A DNA stretch of 64,000 bases from Lachnospiraceae bacterium (GTDB taxonomy: Bacteria; Bacillota; Clostridia; Lachnospirales; Lachnospiraceae), in contig JAJQBS010000063.1 in assembly GCA_021203145.1 (NCBI GenBank), positions 1 through 64,000 on the forward strand, given 5' to 3'. Of this stretch, positions 8,490 through 17,666 are shown piece after piece. Within the stretch, counting starts at the first letter, position 1. Each line of letters begins with the position of its first letter. The notes below the pieces were generated by a model. The model did not search any database, was not told the origin of the DNA, and was given only the letters and a program-made list of their open reading frames with translations. A program made the position numbers and the translations under genes.

Positions 8490-10145
8490 ATGGATTTTTT
8501 TCCGGAAGAGAAAAACAGAAAGAAGGAAGACCGCAGCTCTGCGGCCGGAGAGACCATGACTGAGCCGGTGGATACTTGTCTGGATGCAGAACCGGAAGAA
8601 CCGGTGAACCATCGATCGGATGCGGGATCGGAGGAGTCAGTGCATGATCGACCGGATGTTGCGGAACCTGAAGAGCCAGTGAATGATCGACTGGATGCAG
8701 AACTGGAGGAGCCAGTAGATAATCGACCGGACGCAGAACCGGAGGGATCTGTTGATAAGCGCTTAGACATAGAGGCGGAAAATCCAGTGGACGAACAGCC
8801 AGAAGCGGAATTGGAAAATCCAGCGGACGAACGGCCAGAAGCGGAGTTGGAAAATCCTGCAGACATTCGTTCAGATGCGGGGCCGGATGCTCATGCGGAT
8901 ATCGAGGACGAGCAGCAGCTCATCGAGGCTCTGGAAAAGCGCGGACGCAGGCGGTTCCTCAACGGCATGCTGTTTGGCTTTGTGCTGGGGATCGCGGCGG
9001 TGATTGCGGCGGCTTACGGGCCGGGTGTGATCCGGAGGCTGACCGGACGGGGCAATCCCGGAGCGGAGGTACTGACCCAGAGCAGTACGTTTACGAAGCT
9101 TGCCGAGGTGCAGGAGCTGATCGAGGCCTATTATCTGAACGAGGTGGACGGTGATTACCTGGAGGCGTATCTGTTTAAGGGGATTGCCGCCGGCCTGGAT
9201 GACGCGTACGCGAATTACTATACGGCCGAGGAGCTATCTTCGGTGATGGATTCGACGAAGGGCGAATACTATGGGATCGGCGCGACGATCGGTACGGATA
9301 CCGAGACCGGGGAATTTTATGTCGGGGAGGTTTATGAGGGCGGCCCGGCGGAGGAGGGCGGCCTGCAGGTGGATGACCTGGTGCGCGCGGTTGACGGCGA
9401 GGCGGCTTCTGAGATGACCCTGACGGAGCTGGTGGCACTGATCAAGTCGAAGGATACTTTTACAATGACGGTCTACCGTCCTTCGGAAGATGCGGAGGTG
9501 GAGCTTACGATCACCTGCGCGGATGTGATACCGACCTACGTGACATATGAGATGCTGGAGGGCACCATCGGATATCTTTCTCTGACGGAGTTTACGCAGA
9601 GCGCGGTGGATCAGTTCCAGGAGGCCGTGGAGGATCTGAACAGCCAGGGCATGGAGAGCCTGATCGTGGATCTGCGGGACAACCCGGGCGGCCTGCTTTC
9701 GGCGGTCTGCGATATTCTGGATATGATTTTGCCCGAGGACAGCCTGATCGTCTATACGGAGGATAAAAATGGCAACCGTGAGGAATATACAGCGGATGGC
9801 TCACAGAGCGTGACCTGCCAGGTGGCGGTACTGGTGAACGATGGCAGCGCGAGCGCCTCGGAGATTTTTGCGGGGGCGATTCAGGATTATGGAATCGGTC
9901 CGATCATCGGCACGCAGACCTATGGAAAAGGAGTCGTACAGAAAACCTACTCGCTGTCGGATGGCTCCGCATTCAAGATGACGGTGGAAAATTATTACAC
10001 GCCGAACGGCCAGGAGATTGATGGGAACGGTATTACGCCGGACATTATCGTGGATGAGGATGATGTGGAAAGCACGTCGACGGATGATACGGAATCAGAT
10101 GACGCGGTTCTTTTACGTGCACTTAAGGAGCTGGGAGCTGCGTGA
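8490..10145 (+). CDS. S41 family C-terminal processing peptidase with N-terminal acidic repeat region and TM helix
   Basis: PDZ GGPAEEGGLQVDDLV, catalytic VNDGSASASEIFAGAIQD and GKGVVQ. Confidence 0.9.
   Translation: MDFFPEEKNRKKEDRSSAAGETMTEPVDTCLDAEPEEPVNHRSDAGSEESVHDRPDVAEPEEPVNDRLDAELEEPVDNRPDAEPEGSVDKRLDIEAENPVDEQPEAELENPADERPEAELENPADIRSDAGPDAHADIEDEQQLIEALEKRGRRRFLNGMLFGFVLGIAAVIAAAYGPGVIRRLTGRGNPGAEVLTQSSTFTKLAEVQELIEAYYLNEVDGDYLEAYLFKGIAAGLDDAYANYYTAEELSSVMDSTKGEYYGIGATIGTDTETGEFYVGEVYEGGPAEEGGLQVDDLVRAVDGEAASEMTLTELVALIKSKDTFTMTVYRPSEDAEVELTITCADVIPTYVTYEMLEGTIGYLSLTEFTQSAVDQFQEAVEDLNSQGMESLIVDLRDNPGGLLSAVCDILDMILPEDSLIVYTEDKNGNREEYTADGSQSVTCQVAVLVNDGSASASEIFAGAIQDYGIGPIIGTQTYGKGVVQKTYSLSDGSAFKMTVENYYTPNGQEIDGNGITPDIIVDEDDVESTSTDDTESDDAVLLRALKELGAA
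8583..8873 (+). repeat. In-frame tandem repeat, 8 units of 36 bp (one of 39)
   Basis: Units such as gatgcagaaccggaagaaccggtgaaccatcgatcg; protein DAEPEEPVNHRS/DAGSEESVHDRP/... Confidence 0.9.
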
Positions 10146-10285
10146 CGCAGCGTGAATTTATGCGTTTAAGGAGCCGGGAGCTGCGTGATGTTGAGTAATT
10201 GTGCGTTTAAGAAACTGGAAGCTGCTTGAAACGGAGCAGTTGCGTGTTTAAGGAACTGGGAGCTGCGTGACGTTGAGTGATATTT
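10117..10285 (+). repeat. Four diverged units of about 41-43 bp spanning and following the S41 stop codon
   Basis: TTAAGGAGCTGGGAGCTGCGTGA motif at about 10123, 10166, 10207 and 10248. Confidence 0.85.
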
Positions 10286-10303
10286 TGCGGAGATGAGGAA
10301 AAG

Positions 10304-11104
10304 ATGGATAATCGGATTATTTTTCGGGGGATGCTGAGCGAGCTGAAGGCCGCTGCGGACGAAAGGGACGGCGTCCTGACTCGCGGGGAGGTACGCGAGG
10401 TGCTAAAGAGCATGCCGTTGGAAGAGGAGCATTTTCAATTAATTTATGAATACCTTGCGGAGCAGAATATTCGTGTGGTAGAATCAGGAGAAGATGCAAA
10501 AATGCAATCCGGCGTGTCCGATCCGGCTGACGGAGAGTCACAGATCCCGGACCGGCAGATTTCGCCGGAGGAGGAACCACAGTCAGAAGACCGCCTGAGC
10601 CTGTCCTTTTATCTGGAAGAGCTGGAAAAGCTCACCCCGGCTGACGACGCGGAGGAGATGCGCCTGATTGACCGCGCAAGGGCCGGTGACAGCGAGGCGA
10701 GGGAACGTCTGATCGGGATTTACCTTCCGCTGATTTGTACGATGGCGGAAGAATATGGCGAGGAAACGCTGCCGGGCGAGGATCTGATTCAGGAAGGGAA
10801 TCTCGGGCTGCTTGCCGCCGTGGATTCGCTGGGCGAGTTTGACAGCGCGGCTGCCTGCCGCGCCTGGATGATTAACATGGCGCGCAAGGCGATGGAGGAT
10901 GCCGTGAAGCAGGGTCAGGACGACCGCAGGATGGATGACGGCCTGCTTAGCCGGATCAATCATCTGAACGAGGCGGTGCACAATCTGGAGCGGGATCTCG
11001 GGCACAAGGTCTCCGCCGAAGAGGTGTCCGCGTATTTGGAGATGCCTCTGGAGGAGATCGAGGATCTGCTGCGCGTGGCGGGCGACCAGATCGACGCCGG
11101 ATAA
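10304..11104 (+). CDS. Sigma-70-like protein lacking an evident region 4
   Basis: RARAGDSEARERLIGIYLPLICTMAEEYG...PGEDLIQEGNLGLLAAVDSLGEFD region 2-like, region 3-like HKVSAEEVSAYLEMPLEEIEDLLR, then stops. Confidence 0.75.
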   Translation: MDNRIIFRGMLSELKAAADERDGVLTRGEVREVLKSMPLEEEHFQLIYEYLAEQNIRVVESGEDAKMQSGVSDPADGESQIPDRQISPEEEPQSEDRLSLSFYLEELEKLTPADDAEEMRLIDRARAGDSEARERLIGIYLPLICTMAEEYGEETLPGEDLIQEGNLGLLAAVDSLGEFDSAAACRAWMINMARKAMEDAVKQGQDDRRMDDGLLSRINHLNEAVHNLERDLGHKVSAEEVSAYLEMPLEEIEDLLRVAGDQIDAG

Positions 11105-11158
11105 TGGCCGGAGCATCAGCTGCAGCGCTGCGGTGCGCAGGATTTGCAGCGGCATCAG

Positions 11159-11403
11159 GCGCCAGATGACAGATGTACGAAGGAAGCGCGGAGGCACCGG
11201 ATGGTTGCGGCACGAAGGAATCGCGGAGGCACCGGATGGTTGCGGCACGGAGGAATCGTGGCGGCACCGGTTGGCTGCAGCGCGGAGGAATCGCGGCGGC
11301 GCCGGCTGACAGCAGCGCGGAGAAATCGCTGAGGTGCCGGCTGGCTGCAGCGCGGAGGAATCGCTGAGGCGCCGGATGACCGTAGCACGAAGGAACCGCG
11401 AGA
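11159..11403. repeat. Minisatellite, 7 contiguous 35-bp units
   Basis: gcaccggatggttgcggcacgaaggaatcgcggag and variants, no spacers. Confidence 0.92.
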
Positions 11404-11447
11404 CAGAAAACAATTATGTGCAATAAAACTCATCGGAGGGAATAAGA

Positions 11448-12887
11448 ATGAAAAAGACAAAAATTATCTGTACCATGGGTCCTGCGTCGGATGACCGGGA
11501 GGTGATGAAGGCGCTGGCGCTTAACGGAATGGACATCGCGCGATTTAATTTCTCACATGGCACGCACAAGGAGCAGAAGGCCCGGTTTGACCAGCTCAAA
11601 AGTGTGCGTTCGGAGATTAAAAAGCCCATTGCGATTCTTCTCGACACAAAGGGACCGGAGATCCGCACGGGACTGCTGAAAAACGGCGGTCCGGTGATGC
11701 TTCAGACCGGGGCGGAGTTTACGCTGACCTCCGAGGAAATTGACGGAGACGAGACCAGAGTCAGCCAGACGTATCCGCAACTGCCTGAAGACGTAAAGCC
11801 GGGGAACCGGATCCTGATTGACGATGGGCTGATCGGGCTGAAGGTGAAGGAAATCAGCGGCACGGAGATTGTCTGTACTGTCGAAAACGGCGGCAGCCTC
11901 GGGCAGAGAAAGGGCGTGAATGTCCCGAATGTAAAGGTGAACCTTCCGGGGATTACCGATAAGGATCGTGAGGATATCATTTTCGGCATTGAGGAGGGCA
12001 TTGATTTCGTTGCAGCTTCTTTTGTGCGAGACGCGGACGCGATCAAAGAGATCAAAGCGATACTGAAGGAGCACGGCGCGGATCATGTCGGCGTGATTGC
12101 GAAGATTGAAAACGCTGAGGGCATTGAGCATATCGACAAAATCATCCAGGCTGCGGACGGCGTCATGGTGGCGCGCGGCGATATGGGCGTGGAGATCCCC
12201 GCCTATGAGGTGCCGCATGTGCAGCGGATCATTGTTGAAAAATGTAATAAGAGATACAAGCCGGTCATCATCGCGACGCAGATGCTTGATTCGATGATCC
12301 GGAACCCGCGCCCTACCCGCGCGGAGGTGACAGATGTGGCGAACGCGATCCGCGAGGGCGCGGATGCGATCATGCTCTCCGGCGAGACCGCCGCGGGCAA
12401 ATATCCGCTGGAAGCGCTGAAAATGATGACGCAGATCGCGGAGACAACGGAAGGATATAATCAGGACAAATTCCGCTCAAAGGAGTACCGTGGGCTGCGC
12501 GGGGATGTAAATGTATCGAACGCGGTCGGCATGGCGGCGATTTCGACGGCGATCAATATTCAGGCAGACTGCATCGTGACACCGACGATGACCGGACAGA
12601 CGGCGCGCCTGATGTCCAATTTCCGCGCCCCTATCCCGATCTACGCGATTTCGCCGAACGACTGGGCGCTCAGGAGAATGCAGATTTACTGGGGCGTGAC
12701 GTCGCTGCAGGGCTACGCGGAGGACACGACCGAGCACATCATTTCCCACGCGATGTACATCGTAAAGAGGGATGGCTACGTGAAGCCGGGCGACATGATT
12801 GTCCTTACGGCGGGCGACCCCGCGACCAACGAGGTAAAAGGAAAGGGTGCGATGACGAACATGATGCATGTCATCCAGGCAAAATAA
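11448..12887 (+). CDS. pyk: Pyruvate kinase
   Basis: KKTKIICTMGPASDD, LDTKGPEIRTG, MVARGDMGVEIP, MLDSMIRNPRPTRAEVTDVANA, LSGETAAGKYP. Confidence 0.97.
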   Translation: MKKTKIICTMGPASDDREVMKALALNGMDIARFNFSHGTHKEQKARFDQLKSVRSEIKKPIAILLDTKGPEIRTGLLKNGGPVMLQTGAEFTLTSEEIDGDETRVSQTYPQLPEDVKPGNRILIDDGLIGLKVKEISGTEIVCTVENGGSLGQRKGVNVPNVKVNLPGITDKDREDIIFGIEEGIDFVAASFVRDADAIKEIKAILKEHGADHVGVIAKIENAEGIEHIDKIIQAADGVMVARGDMGVEIPAYEVPHVQRIIVEKCNKRYKPVIIATQMLDSMIRNPRPTRAEVTDVANAIREGADAIMLSGETAAGKYPLEALKMMTQIAETTEGYNQDKFRSKEYRGLRGDVNVSNAVGMAAISTAINIQADCIVTPTMTGQTARLMSNFRAPIPIYAISPNDWALRRMQIYWGVTSLQGYAEDTTEHIISHAMYIVKRDGYVKPGDMIVLTAGDPATNEVKGKGAMTNMMHVIQAK

Positions 12888-12995
12888 ACCTAAGAAAACC
12901 TTAATGTTTTTTTGGCATTATTTTAACAGCTTTCTGGTAGCCTGAAAACACATGTTTTATTTTTGGAAGAATAGAAAGCGGAAGAGAGGACGGAT

Positions 12996-13697
12996 ATGTA
13001 CAACATTCTGGTATGTGACGATGAGAAGGAAATTGTGGACGCGATCGAGATCTATCTGACACAGGAGGGCTTCCGCGTGGTCAAGGCCTACGATGGGGAG
13101 CAGGCGCTTGCGATTCTGCGGGAGCAGGAGATCCATCTGCTGATCCTGGATCTGATGATGCCGAAGATGGACGGGATCCACGCGATCATGAAGATCCGCG
13201 AGGACTGCAGTATTCCGATTATCATCCTTTCGGCGAAGACGCAGGACACGGACAAGGTACTCGGCCTGAATCTGGGGGCGGACGACTACATCGCCAAGCC
13301 GTTCAATCCGCTGGAGCTGATCGCGCGCGTGAAATCGCAGATCCGGCGCTATACGAATTTTGGGGCGGCCTCTGAGACGGCGCCGTCGGAGCATGTCTTT
13401 TGGACCGGCAGTCTGGTGATTAACGACGACCGCAAGGAGGTCACAGTAGACGGCGAGACGGTGAAGCTGACCAGGATTGAGTATAATATTCTCCTGTTTC
13501 TCGTGAAAAATAAAGGCAAGGTCTTTTCCATCGACCAGATTTATGAGGAGATCTGGAAGGAGGAGGCGTTCGGCGCGGATAATACGGTCACCGTACATAT
13601 CCGCCACATCCGGGAAAAAATTGAGATCGACCCGAAAAATCCGAAGTACCTCAAGGTAATCTGGGGGATTGGCTACAAAGTGGAGAATATCCAGTGA
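12996..13697 (+). CDS. OmpR-family response regulator
   Basis: Receiver LILDLMMPKMDG and LGADDYIAKPF; winged-helix C-terminus. Confidence 0.95.
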   Translation: MYNILVCDDEKEIVDAIEIYLTQEGFRVVKAYDGEQALAILREQEIHLLILDLMMPKMDGIHAIMKIREDCSIPIIILSAKTQDTDKVLGLNLGADDYIAKPFNPLELIARVKSQIRRYTNFGAASETAPSEHVFWTGSLVINDDRKEVTVDGETVKLTRIEYNILLFLVKNKGKVFSIDQIYEEIWKEEAFGADNTVTVHIRHIREKIEIDPKNPKYLKVIWGIGYKVENIQ

Positions 13698-16171
13698 AAA
13701 ATCTGATTTACAAAAAGCCCATCCGGGCATTTCTGATCCTGCTGGGGGCTGCCGCGGCCGGCGGCATTCTTTATTGCCTGGCGACCGTCAGCTTCTGGAT
13801 GGAGGATTCCTTCAGCTTAAGCGAGCTTTCCAGAAGCTTTGAGACGTCCGATCTGTTTTTTCAGCAGGTGAATTCGATTCTTTCTAATAAAATACAGGGC
13901 CAGGATAATGCGCGCATGCTGGAAACGGATGGGGAGCTTGACCTTGCGAAGCAGATTGACATCCAGTCTTACGACACAGTTGGAAACACCGTTCAGGACA
14001 TGAATACCACGTATCTTCTTGGGGATCTGCTGGAGTTTTATGAAAATGGGGGATGGCAGGCGCTTCATGACGCGATCGCGGCAGCCTCAGGCGACAGTAC
14101 GCGGGATACCGGCGAGATCCTTGATGAGCAGTCTGATATTCTGGAGACCATCACGCCGGTGACAGGGATTACCCTCGCGGAATGCTCCCGCTGGTATTCG
14201 GATTCCGCGGGGTATGTCGAGGAAATGTACACAAAGCTGGATGAGGCCTGCGCAGATCTCTATGCCCGATACGTAGAATATACGACCGTGCAGGATGAGA
14301 GCTGGCTGGCGGAAGCGCCGTCCAACCTGCTCTACTATATAGAAAACACTTCAAACGGCGAAGTCTATACCAACATCAGCGCCGATTCGTATGAGGAAGC
14401 GGTCACCGCCGCAGAGGCGGAGGAAGCCTTCACCAGCCTTTACGAGGGCGAGCGCAGCTTCAATATTATGGTATCAAATCCGGACCGGATCCTGAATTCT
14501 GAAGCGGCGGAATGGTTTTTGCAGAAGCGCTTTGTAGGCACAAATGAGAAAATATATCTGGCGGTGGACACATCCTACCCGGTGAGCGACGAGCTGCAGA
14601 CCTGGTCGGATTACTATGCGCAGAGAGAGACGATCGTCTGGAATGCCGGCATTGGAGGTGCGTTTAGCCTCCTGATTCTGCTATTTTGCTTTGGATGCTC
14701 GGCTGCCGCCGCCGGGAAAAAGGACGCCGGCTCCCCGCCCGGACTGCTGCGGGTCGACAGCGTTCCGACTGAGCTGGCGGCCGGACTGTACCTGATCGCC
14801 GCTATTTTTTACGCGCTGATCGCGTCCCAGTGGCAGCGCCTCTCCGGGATTCTTCCTGGGGGAGAAACGCTGCAGGAGGCGGTCGCGGCGGCCTCCGCGT
14901 GGCTGGTATTTCTCTCTGCGGCGCTGGCGTTTGTGCGGCGTTTTCGCGCGAAAACCCTTTGGTCGAATTCCGTTGTGCGCACGCTGATCTTTACCTGGCG
15001 CCAGGTGAATTCCTCGCGTGCAGCGTCCGGCCAGCTGATAGTGCAGTATATTGGATTCTTTGTCCTGAACCTTCTGTTCCTGATTTTCTTCGGGCGCAGC
15101 GGGCTGGTGCTGGTGGTGCTGCTGGATCTTGCCGTCCTGCTCTACCTGATGCGCGACATGGCCGGAAGACAGAGCATTTATGAGGGAATCCGCCAGCTCT
15201 CCCGGGGCGACCTGAATTACCGGATTGATACCCAGGCGCTGCAGGGAGAGTCGCGTAAAATGGCGGAGGCGGTCAATGAGATGGGGGAAAGCCTCTGCGG
15301 CGCGCTCGAAGCGATTGTGAAAAATGAGCGGCTGAAGGCGGAGCTGATCACAAATGTTTCCCATGACCTGAAGACTCCGCTCACCTCGATTGTGAATTAT
15401 GTTGATCTTCTGAAGCGGGAGACTCTTCTGACGGAGCGGGCGCGGGGATATATTGAGGTACTCGACCAGAAATCGCAGCGGCTGAAGCAGCTGACGGAGG
15501 ATCTTGTGGAGGCCAGCAAAATCAGTTCCGGTAATATTGAGCTGGAGATTGTGCGGCTGCAGGTACAGAGTATGCTGATGCAGGCATGCGGAGAGTTTGA
15601 AGAGCGGCTAAAAGAACACGGCCTGACAGTTGACTGGCAGCTGGAAAAGGAGCCGGCCTACATCATGGCGGACGGGCGGCAGCTCTGGCGTATCCTGGAA
15701 AATCTCCTGGGGAATATCTGCAAATACGCAAAAGAAGGGACGGAAGTCCGGATTACCTTAAGGCGGATCGATGGCAGCTCTTCCGATCAGCATGGCGCCG
15801 ACGGCGCGGGAAGCATGGAACTGTCTGACAGGGAAGGATCACATTCCGCAGATGCGCCGGCTGCGGCAGGGAACCGACGAGATCTTCCCGGGAATGTGCC
15901 GACTGCGGCGAAGGGCAGCCGTGACCGCTCTGCACCGGCTGCGGCGCCTGAGATTATGATCGAGCTTCAGAACGTGTCCCGCGATAAGATCAACGTGGAG
16001 GTCGACGAGCTGACCGGGCGGTTTGTGCGGGGAGATTTAAGCCGCAGCACGGAGGGCAGCGGGCTGGGCCTGTCCATCGCGCAGAACCTGACCGAGCTGC
16101 TGGAAGGGCGCTTTGAGCTTGCCATGAGCGAGGGAATATTTGCCGCGCGCATGTACTTTCCGGAAGCGTAG
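13694..16171 (+). CDS. Membrane sensor histidine kinase
   Basis: HAMP-like region, H-box NVSHDLKTPLTSIVNYV, N-box ILENLLGNICKYA, G-box STEGSGLGLSIAQNL; overlaps response regulator stop. Confidence 0.95.
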   Translation: MKNLIYKKPIRAFLILLGAAAAGGILYCLATVSFWMEDSFSLSELSRSFETSDLFFQQVNSILSNKIQGQDNARMLETDGELDLAKQIDIQSYDTVGNTVQDMNTTYLLGDLLEFYENGGWQALHDAIAAASGDSTRDTGEILDEQSDILETITPVTGITLAECSRWYSDSAGYVEEMYTKLDEACADLYARYVEYTTVQDESWLAEAPSNLLYYIENTSNGEVYTNISADSYEEAVTAAEAEEAFTSLYEGERSFNIMVSNPDRILNSEAAEWFLQKRFVGTNEKIYLAVDTSYPVSDELQTWSDYYAQRETIVWNAGIGGAFSLLILLFCFGCSAAAAGKKDAGSPPGLLRVDSVPTELAAGLYLIAAIFYALIASQWQRLSGILPGGETLQEAVAAASAWLVFLSAALAFVRRFRAKTLWSNSVVRTLIFTWRQVNSSRAASGQLIVQYIGFFVLNLLFLIFFGRSGLVLVVLLDLAVLLYLMRDMAGRQSIYEGIRQLSRGDLNYRIDTQALQGESRKMAEAVNEMGESLCGALEAIVKNERLKAELITNVSHDLKTPLTSIVNYVDLLKRETLLTERARGYIEVLDQKSQRLKQLTEDLVEASKISSGNIELEIVRLQVQSMLMQACGEFEERLKEHGLTVDWQLEKEPAYIMADGRQLWRILENLLGNICKYAKEGTEVRITLRRIDGSSSDQHGADGAGSMELSDREGSHSADAPAAAGNRRDLPGNVPTAAKGSRDRSAPAAAPEIMIELQNVSRDKINVEVDELTGRFVRGDLSRSTEGSGLGLSIAQNLTELLEGRFELAMSEGIFAARMYFPEA

Positions 16172-16319
16172 AATGGCTTTCGCAGAATGGATTTTCCAGC
16201 TTGTCTAAAATTTTTGTGAAATTGAAACGCCATCCGTTGACATTCTTTTGAATTAGGCGTAAAGTTTCTTCAATATTACAGTATATTATATACGAAGGAA
16301 TGCGAGGCGTACGATTTTT

Positions 16320-16727
16320 ATGAGAAGAAAAATTTCAGACTTTTTTTCAAACTTTATGTCCGGCCGGTACGGCACGGATGACTTATCAAAATTTATGCTC
16401 GTGGTGTGCCTGATCCTGCTTGTGGTTAACATTTTTACGAGCCAGCCGGTCATTTATTTTCTCGCTCTTGTGCTGCTCGTCTGGAGCTATTTCCGGATGT
16501 TTTCGAGAAATTATGCGCAGCGCAGCGCCGAGAATGAGAAATACATGGATATCGTGCAGGGCATCCGGGGGCGCTTCGGCAAAGCAGAGCGGCGCGCGAA
16601 ACAGTCAAAGGATTTCCATATTTATAAATGCCCGTCCTGCGGACAGAAGATCCGTGTACCGCGCGGAAAAGGAAAGATCTGCATTACCTGCCCGAAATGC
16701 CGGAAAGAATTTCAGAAGAGAAGCTGA
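16320..16727 (+). CDS. Small membrane protein with C-terminal zinc ribbon
   Basis: Two hydrophobic segments, then YKCPSCGQKIRVPRGKGKICITCPKC. Confidence 0.75.
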   Translation: MRRKISDFFSNFMSGRYGTDDLSKFMLVVCLILLVVNIFTSQPVIYFLALVLLVWSYFRMFSRNYAQRSAENEKYMDIVQGIRGRFGKAERRAKQSKDFHIYKCPSCGQKIRVPRGKGKICITCPKCRKEFQKRS

Positions 16728-16733
16728 TGGCCT

Positions 16734-17618
16734 ATGTTTGGATATATTTATGTAAATGAGCAGGAGCTGAAGCTGAGGGAGTACACAACCTACCGCAGCT
16801 TCTACTGCGGACTGTGCCAGGAGCTGCACCGCCGCTACGGCAGGAGGGCACAGCTGGTGCTGAATTATGACACGACCTTTCTTGCGATCCTGCTGACCGG
16901 CCTTTATGAGCCGGAGACGCTTTTCGAAGAGAAACGCTGCCTGCTTCATCCGGTGCACAAGCACTCGATGGCGGAAAATGACGCGATCGGCTATGCGGCG
17001 GATATGTGTGTGCTGCTGGCGTATCAGAAGGCCCAGGATGACTGGGAGGATGAACGGAAGGTATCCGGGCGGACACTTTCCGCTCTGCTGAAATCCTCTT
17101 ATGAGAAAATTGCGGCCGAGTATCCGAGACAATCGAAGGCGGTTGAGGAAAATATCTGCCTGCTGCACGAGACAGAGAGCGCCTGGCGCGATGGGAAGGC
17201 GACTTCCGGCACCACGACAGATCTGGACTATGTGGCGGGGCTTACCGGGAATTTCCTGGCAGAGCTGTTTGTCTGGAAGGACGATCTCTGGCAGGATGAC
17301 CTGCGGCAGATCGGTTTTTACCTGGGGAAATTTGTCTATCTGATGGATGCGCTGGAAGACATCGACAAAGACCGCAGGCGCGGGAATTATAATATATTTA
17401 CGGCAATCGGCAGTCCATCGGATCCTCTGAATGAAGAAACACAGAAAATCCTGGCCGGGATGATGACGGAGGCGTCGCGTGCGTTCGAGCGGCTGCCGGT
17501 TCTGGAGTATGCGCCGATTATCCGCAATATCCTGTATTCCGGCGTCTGGTGCAAATATTCGGCATTGCAGGAAAAAGCCGGGCGGCGAAGCAACAAAGGC
17601 GGCAGCCGTGATGAATGA
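16734..17618 (+). CDS. DUF5685-family protein
   Basis: FYCGLCQELHRRYG start; conserved Cys/His and two Asp-rich motifs. Confidence 0.7.
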   Translation: MFGYIYVNEQELKLREYTTYRSFYCGLCQELHRRYGRRAQLVLNYDTTFLAILLTGLYEPETLFEEKRCLLHPVHKHSMAENDAIGYAADMCVLLAYQKAQDDWEDERKVSGRTLSALLKSSYEKIAAEYPRQSKAVEENICLLHETESAWRDGKATSGTTTDLDYVAGLTGNFLAELFVWKDDLWQDDLRQIGFYLGKFVYLMDALEDIDKDRRRGNYNIFTAIGSPSDPLNEETQKILAGMMTEASRAFERLPVLEYAPIIRNILYSGVWCKYSALQEKAGRRSNKGGSRDE

Positions 17619-17666
17619 CAGGGCGTACGGCAGTTTCGAGAGGGAACCGCGGCGCTGGAGGAGAAT

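Noticed and set aside
8583-8873. 36-bp repeats as a CRISPR array
   Set aside because: Contiguous, in frame, inside a protease gene, no spacers.
11159-11403. 35-bp repeats as a CRISPR array
   Set aside because: Units are contiguous with no unique spacers, they diverge progressively, and no cas genes are nearby.
11144-11460. Overlapping small ORFs on both strands in the minisatellite
   Set aside because: Produced by a repeat free of stops in several frames; no RBS or homology.
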